This document shows positions 1-11,310 of a stretch of 64,000 nt of DNA, piece after piece (position 1 is the first letter of the stretch; each line of letters opens with the position of its first letter). The notes below the pieces were generated by a model that was not told the DNA's origin, did not search any database, and saw only the letters and a list, made by a program, of their open reading frames with translations. The translations under genes were made by a program, and so were the position numbers. Source of the DNA: Nelumbo lutea (lineage: Eukaryota; Streptophyta; Magnoliopsida; Proteales; Nelumbonaceae); the NCBI GenBank assembly GCA_022828595.1, contig JAKGHH010000003.1, positions 56,781,759-56,845,758 on the forward strand. Reading direction: 5' to 3'.

Positions 1-573
1 TGTTATCGGATGGCTTGTGAACTCAATGCAACGACAGATTAGTCAACACTATTTGTGGATGAACTCAACAAAGGAAATTTGGGATATTATTGCTGAAACC
101 TATTCCCAAAAATTAAATGTGGCTAGGGTTTACAAGATAAGAGTGATGTGAAGAATCTGAGATAGGGGGAGAAACCATTAGTTGTATACTTCTCAACACT
201 GAAGTCTTTATGACAAGAAATAGATTTGATAGAAGTTGTAGCCAAGGACACCACTAATGATGTTGAGACCTATAGAAAACCAGTTGAGAGAAACAATGTG
301 TTTGACTTCTTGACAGAGCTAAATCCAGAGTATGACATTACAAAGCAAAATATTTTATCCAATGATAGTGTCTCACTGTCTCAAGCATATGCCTTGGTAA
401 GTAGTGAAGAAAGCAGAAGACTTGTCCAGGTCCAAGGGGCTGGTCTAAATGATCACTTTCCTAATATGGGAGCAAAACCCAAGGGGGTTGCAGGGACTCC
501 AAGTAGCTCAGAGAAGAAAGAGATTATCTATAAGTACCATAAAAAGCCAAAACACATTAAAGACAAGTGCTGA
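1..573 (+). pseudogene. copia gag remnant (UBN2-type) with degenerate zinc knuckle
   Basis: The first bases read as a copia gag domain, including a stretch about a transcript-encoded aspartate-poor region followed by WDIIAETYSQ, and then several stops before an open stretch from 226. That stretch runs to a stop at 571-573. Near its end the retroviral-type zinc knuckle is recognisable as KYHKKPKHIKDKC, but the first two cysteines are replaced, so the CCHC motif is lost. Copia gag packages element RNA in the cytoplasm; this copy cannot be translated as one protein. The 5' boundary lies outside the window. Confidence 0.85.
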
Positions 574-576
574 AAA

Positions 577-1224
577 TTGCATCCTGAGCTCCTACCACTT
601 CAGTTTCAGAAGAAGTCTTATAATATAAAGGCAGGGAGTGCTAATGTTATTGCTGGTTCAGATAGTGACATATACCAAACTGAAGAGATGACGGCTAGTG
701 AGCAGTTAGTAGTTATGAAGGTAGAATATGAGAAGTTTGGAAAGATGACCAATCACCTAGAGGGTGTGATCTCTTCTTCCAACTCTCCAGGAAATTCAAC
801 CTCTTTTGCATTTGCTCATTCAGGTATACGTTCTTCTGCCAATCATGCAACCATTTCGAGCAATCATAGGATCCTTTGGATTATTGATTCTGGTGCTTCT
901 GATCATATGACCAACATTTCTACTTTGTTTGTTTCATATGATTTACTTCCTGGGCATGACAAAATCACCCTAACCGATGGCTCTCTTGCCCCTATCTTCG
1001 ACAAGGGAACCATCAAGGCTACAGACTCCTTGGTTCTTCCTTCTGCTCTTCATGTACCCAGACTAAATACAAACATGTTATTTGTAAGTAGCCTATCTAA
1101 GTCATTAAACTGTTGTGTAACCTTCTTCCCTTCCTACTGTCTTTTTCAGGATCTAGAGTCTCAGAAGGTGATTGGGAGAGGCCGTGAGGTGAAAGGAATA
1201 TATCTGCTGGATACTCCTAGATAG
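577..1224 (+). pseudogene. copia aspartic protease region
   Basis: This open segment follows the gag stop in the same general reading direction. Its central part carries the copia protease signature WIIDSGASDHMT, with the catalytic DSG triad intact at about residues 104-106. The frame closes with a stop before the GAG-pre-integrase region. In an active element the protease would be part of the polyprotein and would cleave it; here the stops on both sides isolate it. Identification rests on the DSGASDHM motif and its position between gag and integrase. Confidence 0.88.
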
Positions 1225-1287
1225 TGCCATGAACAACCTAGAAAAGCTGCTTTTGGGTCTACATCTACAAACTCCATCAGTCGAATC

Positions 1288-1870
1288 ATGTTATGTCATT
1301 TTCGTTTGGGTCATATTTCTTTTTCTACATTAAGTCATTTATTCACAGAACTGTTTAAGGGAATTAGTTTGTCTAGTCTTCATTGTGAGTCTTGTGAACA
1401 ATCAAAACATTATAGAAATATTTATCCTCTAAGTAATAAAAGATCTTCTTCTCCTTTTAATATTGTGCACTTTGATGTGTGGGGGCCTTACCACTTACCT
1501 TCTATGGGTGGCTACAAATATTTTATCTTGTTCATTGATGATTTTTCTCGGTTCACTTGGATATTTTTTATGAAGTCAGGTGATGACGTTCCCGGATTTG
1601 TGAGGCAATTCCATGAATTTGTCCTAACCCAGTTTGATACCAAAATTAAAATTTTCATATCCAAAAATGTAAAAGAATATTTTGTGAAAAACCTGACATG
1701 TTATCTCACTGATTTAGGGGTTATTCATCAAAGCTCCTGTGTTAGGACCCTAGAATAGAATGGAGTTGCTGAAAGAAAAAATAGTCATATTGTTGAAGTA
1801 TTCTATTTGCCTCAGATATCCCTACAAAATTTTGGGGTGATGATCTCACTACTACCTACCTTATAAACCG
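1288..1870 (+). pseudogene. copia GAG-pre-integrase and integrase core remnant
   Basis: The segment begins with the pre-integrase zinc-binding pattern (LGHISFSTLSH followed by CESCEQSK) and continues into the integrase core. The first catalytic aspartate is visible in HFDVWGPY. The second, normally in a SDNGKEYF-like motif, is replaced: the text reads SKNVKEYF, so one DDE residue is lost. A TAG stop interrupts the frame before the third motif (NGVAERKN, around 1760), which keeps its glutamate. The integrase is therefore both truncated and catalytically dead. Confidence 0.9.
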
Positions 1871-1871
1871 T

Positions 1872-2636
1872 ATGCCATCCAGGGTTTTAGGGTTTAAGTC
1901 TCCCTTCAGTCTTCTTCATCCGGACAATGATCTTTTTCCTATTCCTCTTCGTGTCTTTGGATGCACTTGTTATGTACATATCCCAAGTGTCCAGAGACAT
2001 AAATTTGAACCAAAAGTCCATAAGTGTATCTTCCTTGGTTATTCCCCCACACAAAAGGGTTACTGTTGCTTTTATCCGAAGACCGTCGCTCGGTATGTCT
2101 CAATGGATGTCACCTTTGATGAGCTTTCTTCCTTTTATAGTTCTTCTCTGAAGAGACATTGTCCAAAGGGGGAGGATTTGTCACAGGTGTTTGCTCTTCC
2201 TCTTCCTGTCCCAGTTGAATCTTTTCCTGAGTCTCTTCCTCCTTCAAATGAAACAAGGAATGATCAGTCACTTCACTCTCATTCCAGTGTTCCTATTCCT
2301 CCTCCTTTACCTCATCGCCCTCTTTCTAATCCTAGGTTGTATCAACGGCAAAAAACCAGAAATGAGCATATTGTTTCCCATACAACACATGAGCCTTATG
2401 CACTTCCAGTTAAAGATGAGACAACAGATACTATTACAACCCCTTTGGAGCCATCCTTCCCAGACCTTGATATCCCCATTGTTATTAGGAAAGGAAAAAT
2501 GAAGTGTACTACACATTTCATTTTCAAACACCTTTCTTATAGTTTGCTCTCTCCTTCATATTTTGCCTACCTTTCTTTTGTTGCTTCTAACCCAATTCCC
2601 AGGTCTGTGTCAGAAGCTCTTAATATTCTAGAATAG
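1872..2636 (+). pseudogene. copia integrase C-terminal/linker region
   Basis: An open stretch of about 250 codons contains the conserved copia post-integrase block PLRVFGCTCYVH followed by KCIFLGYSPTQKGYCC. Downstream is a proline/serine-rich linker typical of the region between integrase and reverse transcriptase. The frame ends at a TAG just before the RT start. The overlapping open frames on either strand here are shadows of this one. It has no independent function outside the polyprotein. Confidence 0.85.
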
Positions 2637-3466
2637 AGGGATGCTATGAGAACAGGAATTGATGCCCTACACAAGAATGACACTTGGGAAGTGGTTGATT
2701 TGCCTTAAGGGAATGATCCAGTAGGCTATAAGTGGGTTTTTCCTATCAAATATCATGTTGATAGCACCATTGAAAGGTACAAGGCTAGGCTGGTTACAAA
2801 AAGATATATACAGACATATGGGATTGATTATCTGGAGCCTTTGCCCCTATTGTCAAAATGACTTCTATGAGAATTTTGCTATCTTTGGTTGCACACTCAA
2901 ACTGACCACTTTATCAACTAGATATAAAGAATGCATTTCTGAATGGAGAATTACATGAGGAGGTCAATATGTCTTTTCCTCTAGGGATGTATGAAGCATA
3001 TATGAAAGGAAATGTTTACATGCTGAAGAAATCTCTTTATGGACTCAAACAGTCCCCTAGAGCATGGTTTGAAAGGTTTAAGGCTGCCCTTGTTAGCTTT
3101 GGCTATGTACAGACACATTCTGGCCATACCCTCTTTGTGAAGAGGAAAGGATCATTGGTCGTTTGCCTAATTGTATATGTTGACGATATTGTTGTGATTG
3201 GTAATGATGTCTCAGGGATTAATGATTTCAAATATTTCCTTCATATAGAGTTTGAGATAAAAAATCTAGGGGAATTGAGATACTTTCTTCGCATAGAAGT
3301 TGCTAGATCCAAGGATGGGATCCTTATCTCTCAGAGAAAGTATGTTCATGATTTACTCTCTAAAACAAGGAAAATGGGCGTTAGACCAATTGCTACTCCT
3401 ATCGATATGAGCCATAAACTCTCTGCTTCAGATGGAATATTGTTAGAAGATAATGGAGTCTTCTAG
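2637..3466 (+). pseudogene. copia reverse transcriptase remnant
   Basis: RT begins with a TWEVVDLP-like block near 2686 and is broken by frame changes until about 2968. It is then open to 3466. The open part has VYMLKKSLYGLKQSPRAW and the catalytic box YVDDIVVIGND, with both aspartates of YVDD intact. A TAG stop follows at 3464-3466 where the frame should continue into RNase H. The upstream half (fingers and palm motif A) is scrambled by indels, so no active RT is possible. Confidence 0.92.
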
Positions 3467-4110
3467 AGACTACTTGGAAAGCTTCTTTATCTATGCATGA
3501 CTCGGCCAGACATTGCATATACTGTCAGTTGCATTAGTCAGTTCATTATGCTCCTAGGGATACTCACATGGCAGCAATAAAGCATATTTTGTGTTATTTG
3601 AAGGGCTTCCCTGGAAAGGGAATTCTATTTGCTAAGCATGGCCATATGAAACTTGAAGCCTACACAGATGTTGATTGGGTCGGAAACATTGATGACAGAA
3701 GATCTACCTCTGGGTACTATAGCTTGGTGGCAGGTAATATTGTCTCTTGGAGAAGTAAGAAACAATCAGTTGTTGCTCGATCTTCAGCCAAAAAAGAATA
3801 CAAAGGCATGGCTAATGGAGTTTCTGAACTATTGTGGCTTAGATCCTTGAAGGAGGAATTGGGTATTGAGCATGATAAGCCAATGATGTTATACTATGAT
3901 AATCAGGCCGCCATCAACATTGCTCACAACCCATTATAACATGACAGAACTAATCATATTGAAGTTGACAGACATTCATTCGAGAAAGAATGGCTTTTGG
4001 AGAAGTGTGTCAACCTTTCATCACCTCTAAAGGACAGTTAGCTGATGTCCTCACCAAGGGCATTCCCAAGGCTAAACTTCAACATGATACTGGCAATCTT
4101 GGCATGATTG
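3467..4110 (+). pseudogene. copia RNase H and polyprotein C-terminus remnant
   Basis: After a stop, the connection and RNase H domain resume. YTDVDWVGNIDDRRSTSGYY carries the first RNase H aspartate, and WRSKKQSVVARSSAKKEY follows. The usual SSAEAEY glutamate is read as SSAKKEY, so a catalytic position is altered. YYDNQAAINIAHNP carries a further aspartate before a stop at 3937-3939. A degraded tail ending in GMIDIYAQLEGE is the normal copia C-terminus just before the polypurine tract. Confidence 0.9.
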
Positions 4111-4136
4111 ACATCTATGCTCAACTTGAAGGGGAG

Positions 4137-4448
4137 TGCAGAGAAGATGGGCCAAATGGCCCATAGGCTATTTATCCTTTTTTATCTTTTATGTTCTTTA
4201 TTGTAATGAGCCTTAATCTGGGTTTTATTCTTTCTTATGTTATTTTTTTAATTTTTTGCCCAACTAGGGGCTTCTTTGTAAATTACCAAAGTTTAACTTA
4301 ATGAAATAGAAGCAAGGGAGTAAGAGAAGAGATTATGTTAGAAAATCTCTCTTTGAACCCAAGTTGTCGCGACCTTCTTCTTCTTCTTCTCTCCTCTTGA
4401 ACTCTGATTTTTTTTACTTTATTTTGAATTTTTGCAACTTTCTAAACA
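4137..4448 (+). mobile_element. candidate 3' LTR of the first copia element
   Basis: A polypurine stretch (GAAGGGGAG) ends at 4136 and is followed by TG, the expected LTR start. A possible end is the CA at 4447-4448 after a TTTGCAACTTTC stretch. The 5' LTR is outside the window, so the end cannot be confirmed by comparison and the right boundary is tentative. Confidence 0.5.
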
Positions 4449-4874
4449 ATCCTTTCTTCTCAAGAGGTTGTTTTTCTTCTACGAAAAATCAAGATACATA
4501 TAAATATAGTAGAAAATTCAAATAAATCCTAAAAAATATATTACTAACAATATTTACAAATTTTATATGATTGTAAATAAGTCATTTAAATGTAAAAAAC
4601 CACAATTTAATGGTTTATATAAAGTGTGACATATCGGGACACAATTAGTAACTGTTGAAAAATGATGGAATAACTAAAATGTAAAAAAATTAAAAAAAAT
4701 TAAAATGTGAATGTTAATTTTCAAAAAACCAACATAATTAATCTTAATACTTATTAGTATATAAATTTTAATAATTAATTCTAGCATTCATTAATAAACA
4801 CTTGTCACTCATTAAGATAAGTGAAAATTTACTTAAAATTAAAAATACATATTATCAAAGCAAACAAATATGTG

Positions 4875-4990
4875 TGTCTCATTGGTGAACTTGTGGTTGT
4901 TAAAATCAAGTGTCCAGGGTTCAAATCTCACTAATTAATAAAAGAGAAATTAGACTTAAATATGAGAGTAACAACATTAATGAGAGATTT
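4875..4990 (+). repeat. possible tRNA-derived SINE-like segment
   Basis: GGGTTCAAATC at about 4918-4928 resembles a pol III box B. It lies about 35 bases after a box-A-like TGGTGAACTTGTGG. The segment is followed by AT-rich DNA. No poly(A) or poly(T) end or target duplication was identified, so this is only a weak call. Confidence 0.3.
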
Positions 4991-5090
4991 GGTATTAAAT
5001 ATTAATTAATGATGAATCGAAATGATCAAATATATCAAACTGTATTAGACTGTTTTGGGCCCGTATCAGCCAATATAGATTTGAAACAAC

Positions 5091-5110
5091 CCGATACGGG
5101 CCCGTATCGG
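5091..5110. repeat. perfect 20-bp palindrome
   Basis: CCGATACGGG is followed immediately by CCCGTATCGG. A related half-site (GGGCCCGTATC) lies about 35 bases upstream. The flanks (CCCGTATCAGCC and CCCAATATGTTGCGATATTTTGAACC) suggest a MITE of the type rich in GTATCGG, but no clear termini were found. Confidence 0.7.
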
Positions 5111-5188
5111 CCCAATATGTTGCGATATTTTGAACCTTGCTCCTACTTATAATAATTGTACAAAATTTTAACTTTTTTTATTTGCACA

Positions 5189-6030
5189 GATGGTGCACAT
5201 CTTTAATAGAGTTGACATAGTTCTCTGTCTTACCATGTGCATAGATACTTGGAGTTTTTCCAAACTCTATAGAGAAAATTGAACAGGATCGGGCTGGAAT
5301 ATCTTCTTCTCTTGAGAAGATACAAATCCTTACTTTCAAGGTACAGTTGCTTGATAAATATGACTACAAATGCAAAAATGAATCTCACAAATACGGAGAA
5401 ATTTGTAAGCAAATTCCTTGATTTGCTTCCAAACACCCCACCTTGTAAAAAACTTTCTTAGAATGATCAACTTTCTTCTGCAAAAGAAGTAATTGTTATT
5501 CCCACCTATGTGAGACAATATGCTTGAATTTGCTTATTGGAATTGTTCTACATTTCTTATGGTTTAAACTCAATTTATTTTACTCTTTCCTCATGCAGGT
5601 TAACTACGTTTGGAAAGATGCTAATATATATGATACAGGGGATCACCTCAACGGAAGTGCTTGTGTCATTTCCAAATATATTAGTAATACATGGAAGTGG
5701 GACCGTGTACGAAGTTAATGGTGGCGCCTATGGAAGTTTTTGTGAGTTTGATACTCACTCAAGTGCAACCTCATTTGATCTTCTTACTTATGAAAGCCAT
5801 CTTTATTGATACTGGGTGAAGATAATAATTTATGGTGCTCTTTCTGATCATTGGGTGTCTTGTCTTACAAGTATTTACATACTTACCTGTCATGATCCAA
5901 ATTTACTAAAGACTATTGATGTGTAAGATGGAGTGAACTAGACATCGATGATGACACCCTTACAAAGGCAATTATTGGAACCATTGGAGATGTGGATTCC
6001 TACCAACTACCTTATAGCAGGCAAGTAAGG
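5189..6030 (+). pseudogene. PREP: presequence protease (PreP) pseudogene fragment, introns retained
   Basis: PreP is an M16-family zinc metalloprotease of mitochondria and chloroplasts that degrades cleaved transit peptides. Several blocks match the plant PreP C-terminal half in order. IEQDRAGISSSLE is near 5280. NTEKFVSKFLDLLPNTPP is in a second frame near 5395. VIVIPT follows near 5490. YDTGDHLNGSACVISKYIS comes after an intron ending TGCAG at about 5599. PNLLKTIDV is near 5900, and DDDTLTKAIIGTIGDVDSYQ is near 5950-6015. A GTAAGG donor follows at about 6026. Frame changes and stops separate the blocks. The N-terminal half with the HxxEH zinc site is absent. Retained splice sites indicate a genomic duplication rather than a retrocopy. 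Confidence 0.85.
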
Positions 6031-6396
6031 AGATATACAACTTATGTTCAAAATGGTAAAGATGTATTTTATTAGGAATTTTATGAACACATAGTCTCTC
6101 TCTTACACATACGTCGATATTAATGAGTGGATAGGATGATATATTTTAGACGATTTGATTTTTTTAAGTTTGCACTTTAGTTAATTTCTTATTATGAATT
6201 TTTTGACTCTATAATATAACATATTTTTTGCCTCCTTTGTCTTGATTCAATAAGGAGAGACTTAGGTTGTATTTTGATGTACAAGAGAAGAAAAAGTATT
6301 GTTCATCTGTCAATCTACCGCTCCATTGACAGAAGATAAGAGTAGGGGTGTCAATGGGTTGGGTTTTGGTTTGATACAATATGAAATAAAACCAAT
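6031..6396. other. no gene seen
   Basis: This is AT-rich intergenic DNA downstream of the PreP relic. It could contain remains of the next PreP intron, but no further exon is recognisable. Confidence 0.5.
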
Positions 6397-6574
6397 TTGA
6401 ATAGGTTAGACAGTTTAATAGGACATTGAATTGGACTAGTCCAATCTAGTCCAGGTTGAATAGGTTGGACAGTCCAATAAGACATTGAATTGGATTAGTC
6501 CGATCTAGTCCAGGTTGAATAACTTGGACAGTCCAATAAGACATTGAACTGGACTAGTCAAATCCAGTCCAAGC
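6397..6574 (+). repeat. three tandem copies of a 59-bp unit
   Basis: Units start at 6397, 6456 and 6515, each beginning TTGAATA and containing GGACAGTCCAATAAGACATT. Each unit includes a short dyad of the form GGACTAGTCC, more or less intact. Upstream GGGGTGTCAATGGGTTGGG is a common plant repeat end. No coding content. Confidence 0.85.
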
Positions 6575-6737
6575 TTCAATGCCTGAATATCAGTTTGGGT
6601 TCCTAGGATAATATAACATGCATAGTTTTTGTTTTGGGATATTTCGTTTTTTCTTGGAAGGATGTAACTGTTAAGTTATGTATTTCAACAATTTGTAGCA
6701 TTGTGACTTTGACATGAGTTCAATCTTATTATGCTTA

Positions 6738-7285
6738 GGCCATGTTTAGGAGTGCTTAAAAATAAGTGTTTATTCGAAATAAGTGCTTATTTGGATCGGG
6801 ACCACACCATTAAGCACTTATTAGTGTTTGGGAATAAGCCCGAAATAAGTGTTTGTTTTAAAAATAAGGGCTTATTTTTTAAGCCCAAATTTCCAAAATT
6901 TTTTAAGTGCTTATACAATAAGCACTTATTCATTTTTTTTCTTTCAAAATTATCCCTAGTTGAATTTTAAAATACCACTTATAAAATTATCCCTAGTTGA
7001 ATTTTATATAAAAGTGCCTTTATAAAAGTGCTTTCATAAAATTACTTTCATAAAAATGCTTTTATAAAAGTTTTTTCATAAAAGTACTTTCATAAAAGTG
7101 ATTTTATTAAAGTAATTTAGTAAAAGTACTTTCATAAGATTATATTTTGAAATTTTGAAAGAAAATGAAGGACAAAATAGTCATGAATGCTTATATAAGT
7201 GCTTATTGAAGAAAAAGACTACCAAACGCCCAATATGAAATAAATTGGGTGTCAAATGCAAATAAGTGCTTATTCAAAGTATAGG
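6738..7285 (+). mobile_element. Tourist-like (PIF/Harbinger) MITE, copy 1, 3' end truncated
   Basis: It starts GGCCATGTTTAGGAGTGCTTA just after TTA. It shares its left end and body (AATAAGTG, GGACCACACCATTAAGCAC, AATTATCCCTAGTTGAATTT) with copies at 39029 and 46168. An internal array of short AAAAGTGCTTTTATAAAAGT-type repeats lies at about 7010-7140. The right terminal inverted repeat is missing; an LTR-like block begins instead at about 7292. Confidence 0.8.
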
Positions 7286-7291
7286 GGGATT

Positions 7292-8777
7292 TGATGGGAA
7301 TAAAAAGTATCATATTTTTATCCCCAAATATTCATTCTTTTACATTAAATTAGCACTTAATTGGACCCATTACTCTTGTATTTCGATTCAGGGCAAATAA
7401 GAAGGCAACAGGAGGAAAACAAGGCTAATTGGACAATTTTGCACAGTTTCGGCACCATTCAGTAATCTGGGCATAACTCTCAAACCCAGAATCCGATTGA
7501 GATAATTCAAAATGCACCGGAAAGATAAGAGAAAAATCCACAACTCTCATGTTTTGGGTTTTGACAGATTCGATCTGCATCAAAGTTAAAATCGGGCCTG
7601 ATTTATTAAAAAAGCCTAACTCGAATTCAAGAATGAAGAGTCCCATCAGATTTAAATTTTAAATGTACTCAATTCGCAGAAACGCCTTGTAGAAGCCCAA
7701 TTTGTTAAAAAAACGTAACTCGAATTGAAGAATGAAGAGACCTATCAGATTTCAATTTTAAATGTAATTTTAGAAGGATAAGAGGATTGAGATTACTAGA
7801 TAAGAAATAGGGTAGGATTAGATCAAAACCAATTAGGACTTTCTATTTTTGAGGATAATCTCCTAAAGGGGGGGGGGGGGACTAGCTTCAGGCAATCAAC
7901 CAAGAACTCAATCAATTCAGAAGATCAGTCCATCCATCTAGGAAGCAGAGCAAGAAGGAGTCGATAACCATGAGCAGCTAAGCTTTTCTTTTCTGATTCA
8001 AGGGGGATTTTCGATTCAATTGTGTCATCGTGAGGTTCTGTGTTTAATTTAAATGTTTGCTTTTAATTCAAGTATTTGTTGATTCTTGTGCATGTTCTTA
8101 TGGATGTTAGTGTTAATTAGTCTGACAAATTAATTAATGTTGATCTTCCTACTGCTATCCATGGTTCGATAATCCGTAATTGTCACGAATAGTGGTACAA
8201 GTAACAATTAGGTTATTATCTTTTTGGGTCAATTGTTTGTGACAACCTTTGACTAATGTATTGGTATGTTTTAACCTAAAGGGAATCAACAGAACAAGAT
8301 TCAATAATTGCAACTATCTTAATTATTATTGTTTTGGTTTAACTGTTTTCACAAAGGTTATTGCTATCATTAATTGATATGGAACGCTATCGTACCCAGT
8401 CGGTTAATGATAAGTGTTGATCGAATGCTGGGTTTAGTCAACTAATTTAGGAAAACACGAGGTTTATTATGGCTATCCTAATAAATCCAAAAGTTAAATT
8501 CTTGAATTGCAAGACTGCTAATGTTTACTTATGATCGATGACCAATTGACTCAATTCGAACCCTTGGATCAGAATTCGGTAAGACTGAATTTTCTTTGTT
8601 AATTGTTATTTGTTCTTTTGTTATTTTAGAATTTTAATTATTTGAATTTCCCACTCTTTAATTTGCGCATTCGGCTGAGAAATTACTTACTAGCTCCCTG
8701 TGGGATTCGACCTGGTACCATTGTTACTACAATTTTATTATAAGGTGGGACTATACTTAATTTTGAGGACTTCGACA
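7292..8777 (+). mobile_element. solo-LTR-like block, Ty3/gypsy type
   Basis: The block begins TGATGGGAATAAAAAG and ends near GACTTCGACA, so it has TG and CA ends. Near its right end is CTCCCTGTGGGATTCGACC, a motif often seen at the 3' end of large gypsy LTRs. The first about 700 bases match, in inverted orientation, the block at 12310-13110. No coding region follows. The flanking five bases (GGATT and ACCCG) do not match, so insertion boundaries are uncertain. It contains a run of ten G residues near 7870. Confidence 0.6.
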
Positions 8778-9682
8778 ACCCGTTACTAGATTACCGATTT
8801 TGACTCATTTTGACCCTATGGTTTTGGGGGTATGACCGAACTAACTAGGGGTCCAGGTTATAATTCAACTGGTCCAACCGACCGGTCCAATCCAGATTTC
8901 TAAGCACTGCTGCCCACCAACCCAATATGCCTTACAAAATTGTTGTGGTTCAGTTGACATCAAAGAGTGCAAGCTTTGATGCTTAATACAACTATACGAT
9001 ATACTCACATATCCAACAAGTGGATCGTTCTTGATACAGTTTTAATGCAAGTTTTATTTCTGTAATTTTTTATATTTTTTGAAAAAAATTAATAATATAT
9101 TATTGCAAATTTTTTTATATTTTATAGGTTTTCATGTAATTGAAGTTTCATTCAATTTGGACTGAATTTTATATACCTTTATGAATTACTGTTGCTCATA
9201 AAAAATGAGTTTGTAAATATGCAATATCTATAACAATAATCTTTGTTATATTACAAATAAATCTAATCCATAAGTAATTTAGTTGCAACTGTGATTATAT
9301 AAAGAATCATTACTAAAAGTAGTAAAATTGTAAAAGAAATAAAAACAATGTGATTTTATCATTACCAACACTTGAAATCGTCGATATAGCAATTATTATA
9401 TCGATGACTAATCTGTTGCTATAAATAATAAAACAATTGGTGAAAAGCATACAGTGATCTACTTGTAGATTTCTTTACCGATAGAAAGCTCTGCCTTTAT
9501 AGATCTAGGACTATACTGGCGGGTACAACATCTGTTGGAAAACGAAATTGAGACATTGAGTGGGCTCAAAATAGTTGATTTCACTATTGGGATCTTTTCT
9601 CCACAACAATGTATGGAAGGCTATGATTTCATGGTTTTAGCCTAGCACCACTATGATCAGAGTAGTTGATTTCTCCTAGTTT
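8778..9682. other. no gene seen
   Basis: AT-rich intergenic sequence. The first 130 bases contain GGTCCAACCGACCGGTCC-type text, similar in style to the repeat at 37788. Nothing else is recognisable. Confidence 0.5.
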
Positions 9683-9890
9683 AGTGGGATTAGATGCTTT
9701 TACCAAAAATAAGGTAAAAAAGGAAAAACAAAATTCATTTAAGAGTTGAAAAGATATCGGATGCATCTTGCTTTGAATCTTCTTTGAGTGGGATTAGATG
9801 TTTTCCCAAAAAAAGGTAAAAAAGGAAAAAATCATTTAAGAGTTGGAAAGAGTATCAAATGCATCTTGCTTTTGAATCTTCTTTGACATA
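9683..9890 (+). repeat. 104-bp tandem duplication
   Basis: AGTGGGATTAGATG begins at 9683 and again at 9787. The following about 100 bases, ending GAATCTTCTTTGA, are repeated with small indels. No coding content was recognised. Confidence 0.8.
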
Positions 9891-11037
9891 TGACTATCCA
9901 ATAGCAAAAATTAAGGTTGTTGACGAGTCAGGTTGGGTCGGTTTAACAGATTTTTTTAACTGACCCGACCTGGTTGGGTTATTTAAAGAGCTAATCAAAA
10001 CCGACCTGCCATTAAGCAAAACCGACCCAAACATGAAGGGTCAATTTATTGGTTTAATCGATCGGTTTATCATTGGATTCAATGCGACTTGATCCAATGC
10101 ATTTCAAAACAAAAAGTTTTAGTTCAAGTTTGATTTTTGGCCCATTACACACCATGATTAAGACTGCATTTGCCATTTGACATTCATAGATACTCAAAAA
10201 ACCAATGGGCTTGTGATGGACTGAATGATTAAGCTACAGGATAGGGATTACCTAGTTAGGGAAAGACTAGGAAATCAGGAATTAACTAACTCGGTTCAGT
10301 TTCAGTTTTCACATACATGAACATCGGAACCAAACTGAATTATCGGTTCTTCACAACTCAAAACCAACCAAATTGGGTTGGATCGAGCCGATTTGATCGG
10401 TTTGGCATTGTTTGTGAAAACCCTAGTGAAAATAAAAATAAAAAAAAAAATTCTTACAAGTATTGGCTTCAGGTGTAGCAAGTCAATTAAAACAAAGATT
10501 GAGAAAATTTTAACATTCCTTTTCTCGTACTGTAACGGAATGGTTGGCATTCAAAATCTTGACAACTTTTTAGTGTTGCAAACAACAAACCCTAGCTTTG
10601 ATCAAACCTGATTACATGCATCGGGATTTGGGAAGGGGAACAATAGAGAGAGACGCTTTCCATGTATGGGGCTTACATCTACTGAAACTAGTGGTGAAGA
10701 ATCAACGACCTGTATTTCATTCATATCATACCCATTAGGACGTGCAAAAACTGTTTGATCAATGTTACAACACGAAGAACGAACTAGGGATGAACTCACA
10801 AGTTACGATGTGGTTGTGGGTTCAATTCAAGCATGAAGATGTTTGGTTGGTTTGGTTTCTGGCCTGACCAATGTCTAGTTATTGCCACCTGGCTAAGTTT
10901 GTTTTGGCTTGGTAGAAATTTGATTGGAATTTGAATCAAATAAGGCACCATAGTTTTAGCACACTAGGTCGCACCCGCATGATCGCATCCCCACATTGGG
11001 TTAGTTTCACCTCAAAGGTCTTAGTTCAATGAGTCTG
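9891..11037. other. no gene seen; GGTT/AACC-rich repeat debris
   Basis: Text rich in ACCGACC and GGTCGGTTT at 9930-10090 and 10290-10420 suggests MITE debris. A short minus-strand open frame at 10602-10799 has no recognised domain and is not called as a gene. Confidence 0.4.
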
Positions 11038-11310
11038 CGTTCTATGCACCCATGGGTGCACTAGACGCGTAAACCCACCAATCACGCTCAACCACGTCGA
11101 TTGAGCGCAGGATGGGTAACGTTAACGTAAGTTTGGCCGTCAACTAATGGAGCACGATTCAACTTATACAAAAAGACAAAACATCCATTTTCATTTCACA
11201 CTTAGTTCGGACTTTGACCCCCTCCCTATCCTCATTTTGAACCCTAGTACAATAGCAGCTCATCGACGTCTTCACTCTACACCAACGCCCTCGTGAACGA
11301 CGAAGCCACT
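11038..11310 (+). repeat. left arm of a large inverted repeat
   Basis: This segment is alignable to the reverse complement of 18942-19205. Shared blocks include CACCCATGGGTGCA, CCACCAATCACG, AACGTTAACGT, CCCTCCCTATCCTCATTT and CGTGAACGACGAAGCCAC. The arms enclose the CACTA-like element. The right arm also has an extra tandem copy of part of the sequence. Confidence 0.85.

Larger units (their letters stand above)
1..4136 (+). mobile_element. Ty1/copia retrotransposon, internal region, 5' end outside window
   Basis: Domains in order on the plus strand are gag, protease, GAG-pre-integrase/integrase, reverse transcriptase and RNase H, which is the copia order. Every domain is present, but the polyprotein is broken by stops and frame changes, so it is a dead copy. 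The window starts inside gag, so the 5' LTR and primer-binding site are not seen. A purine-rich tract just before 4137 leads into a candidate 3' LTR. The lineage within copia was not assigned. Confidence 0.93.
4449..5188. other. AT-rich intergenic stretch with one SINE-like piece and one palindrome
   Basis: No coding frame could be recognised. The interval includes a possible tRNA-derived segment around 4880-4990 and a perfect 20-bp palindrome at 5091-5110, both listed separately. The rest is AT-rich and unremarkable. Confidence 0.6.

Noticed and set aside
6397..6574. CRISPR-like array
   Set aside because: Units are contiguous 59-bp tandem copies without unique spacers, and the context is a plant nuclear genome.
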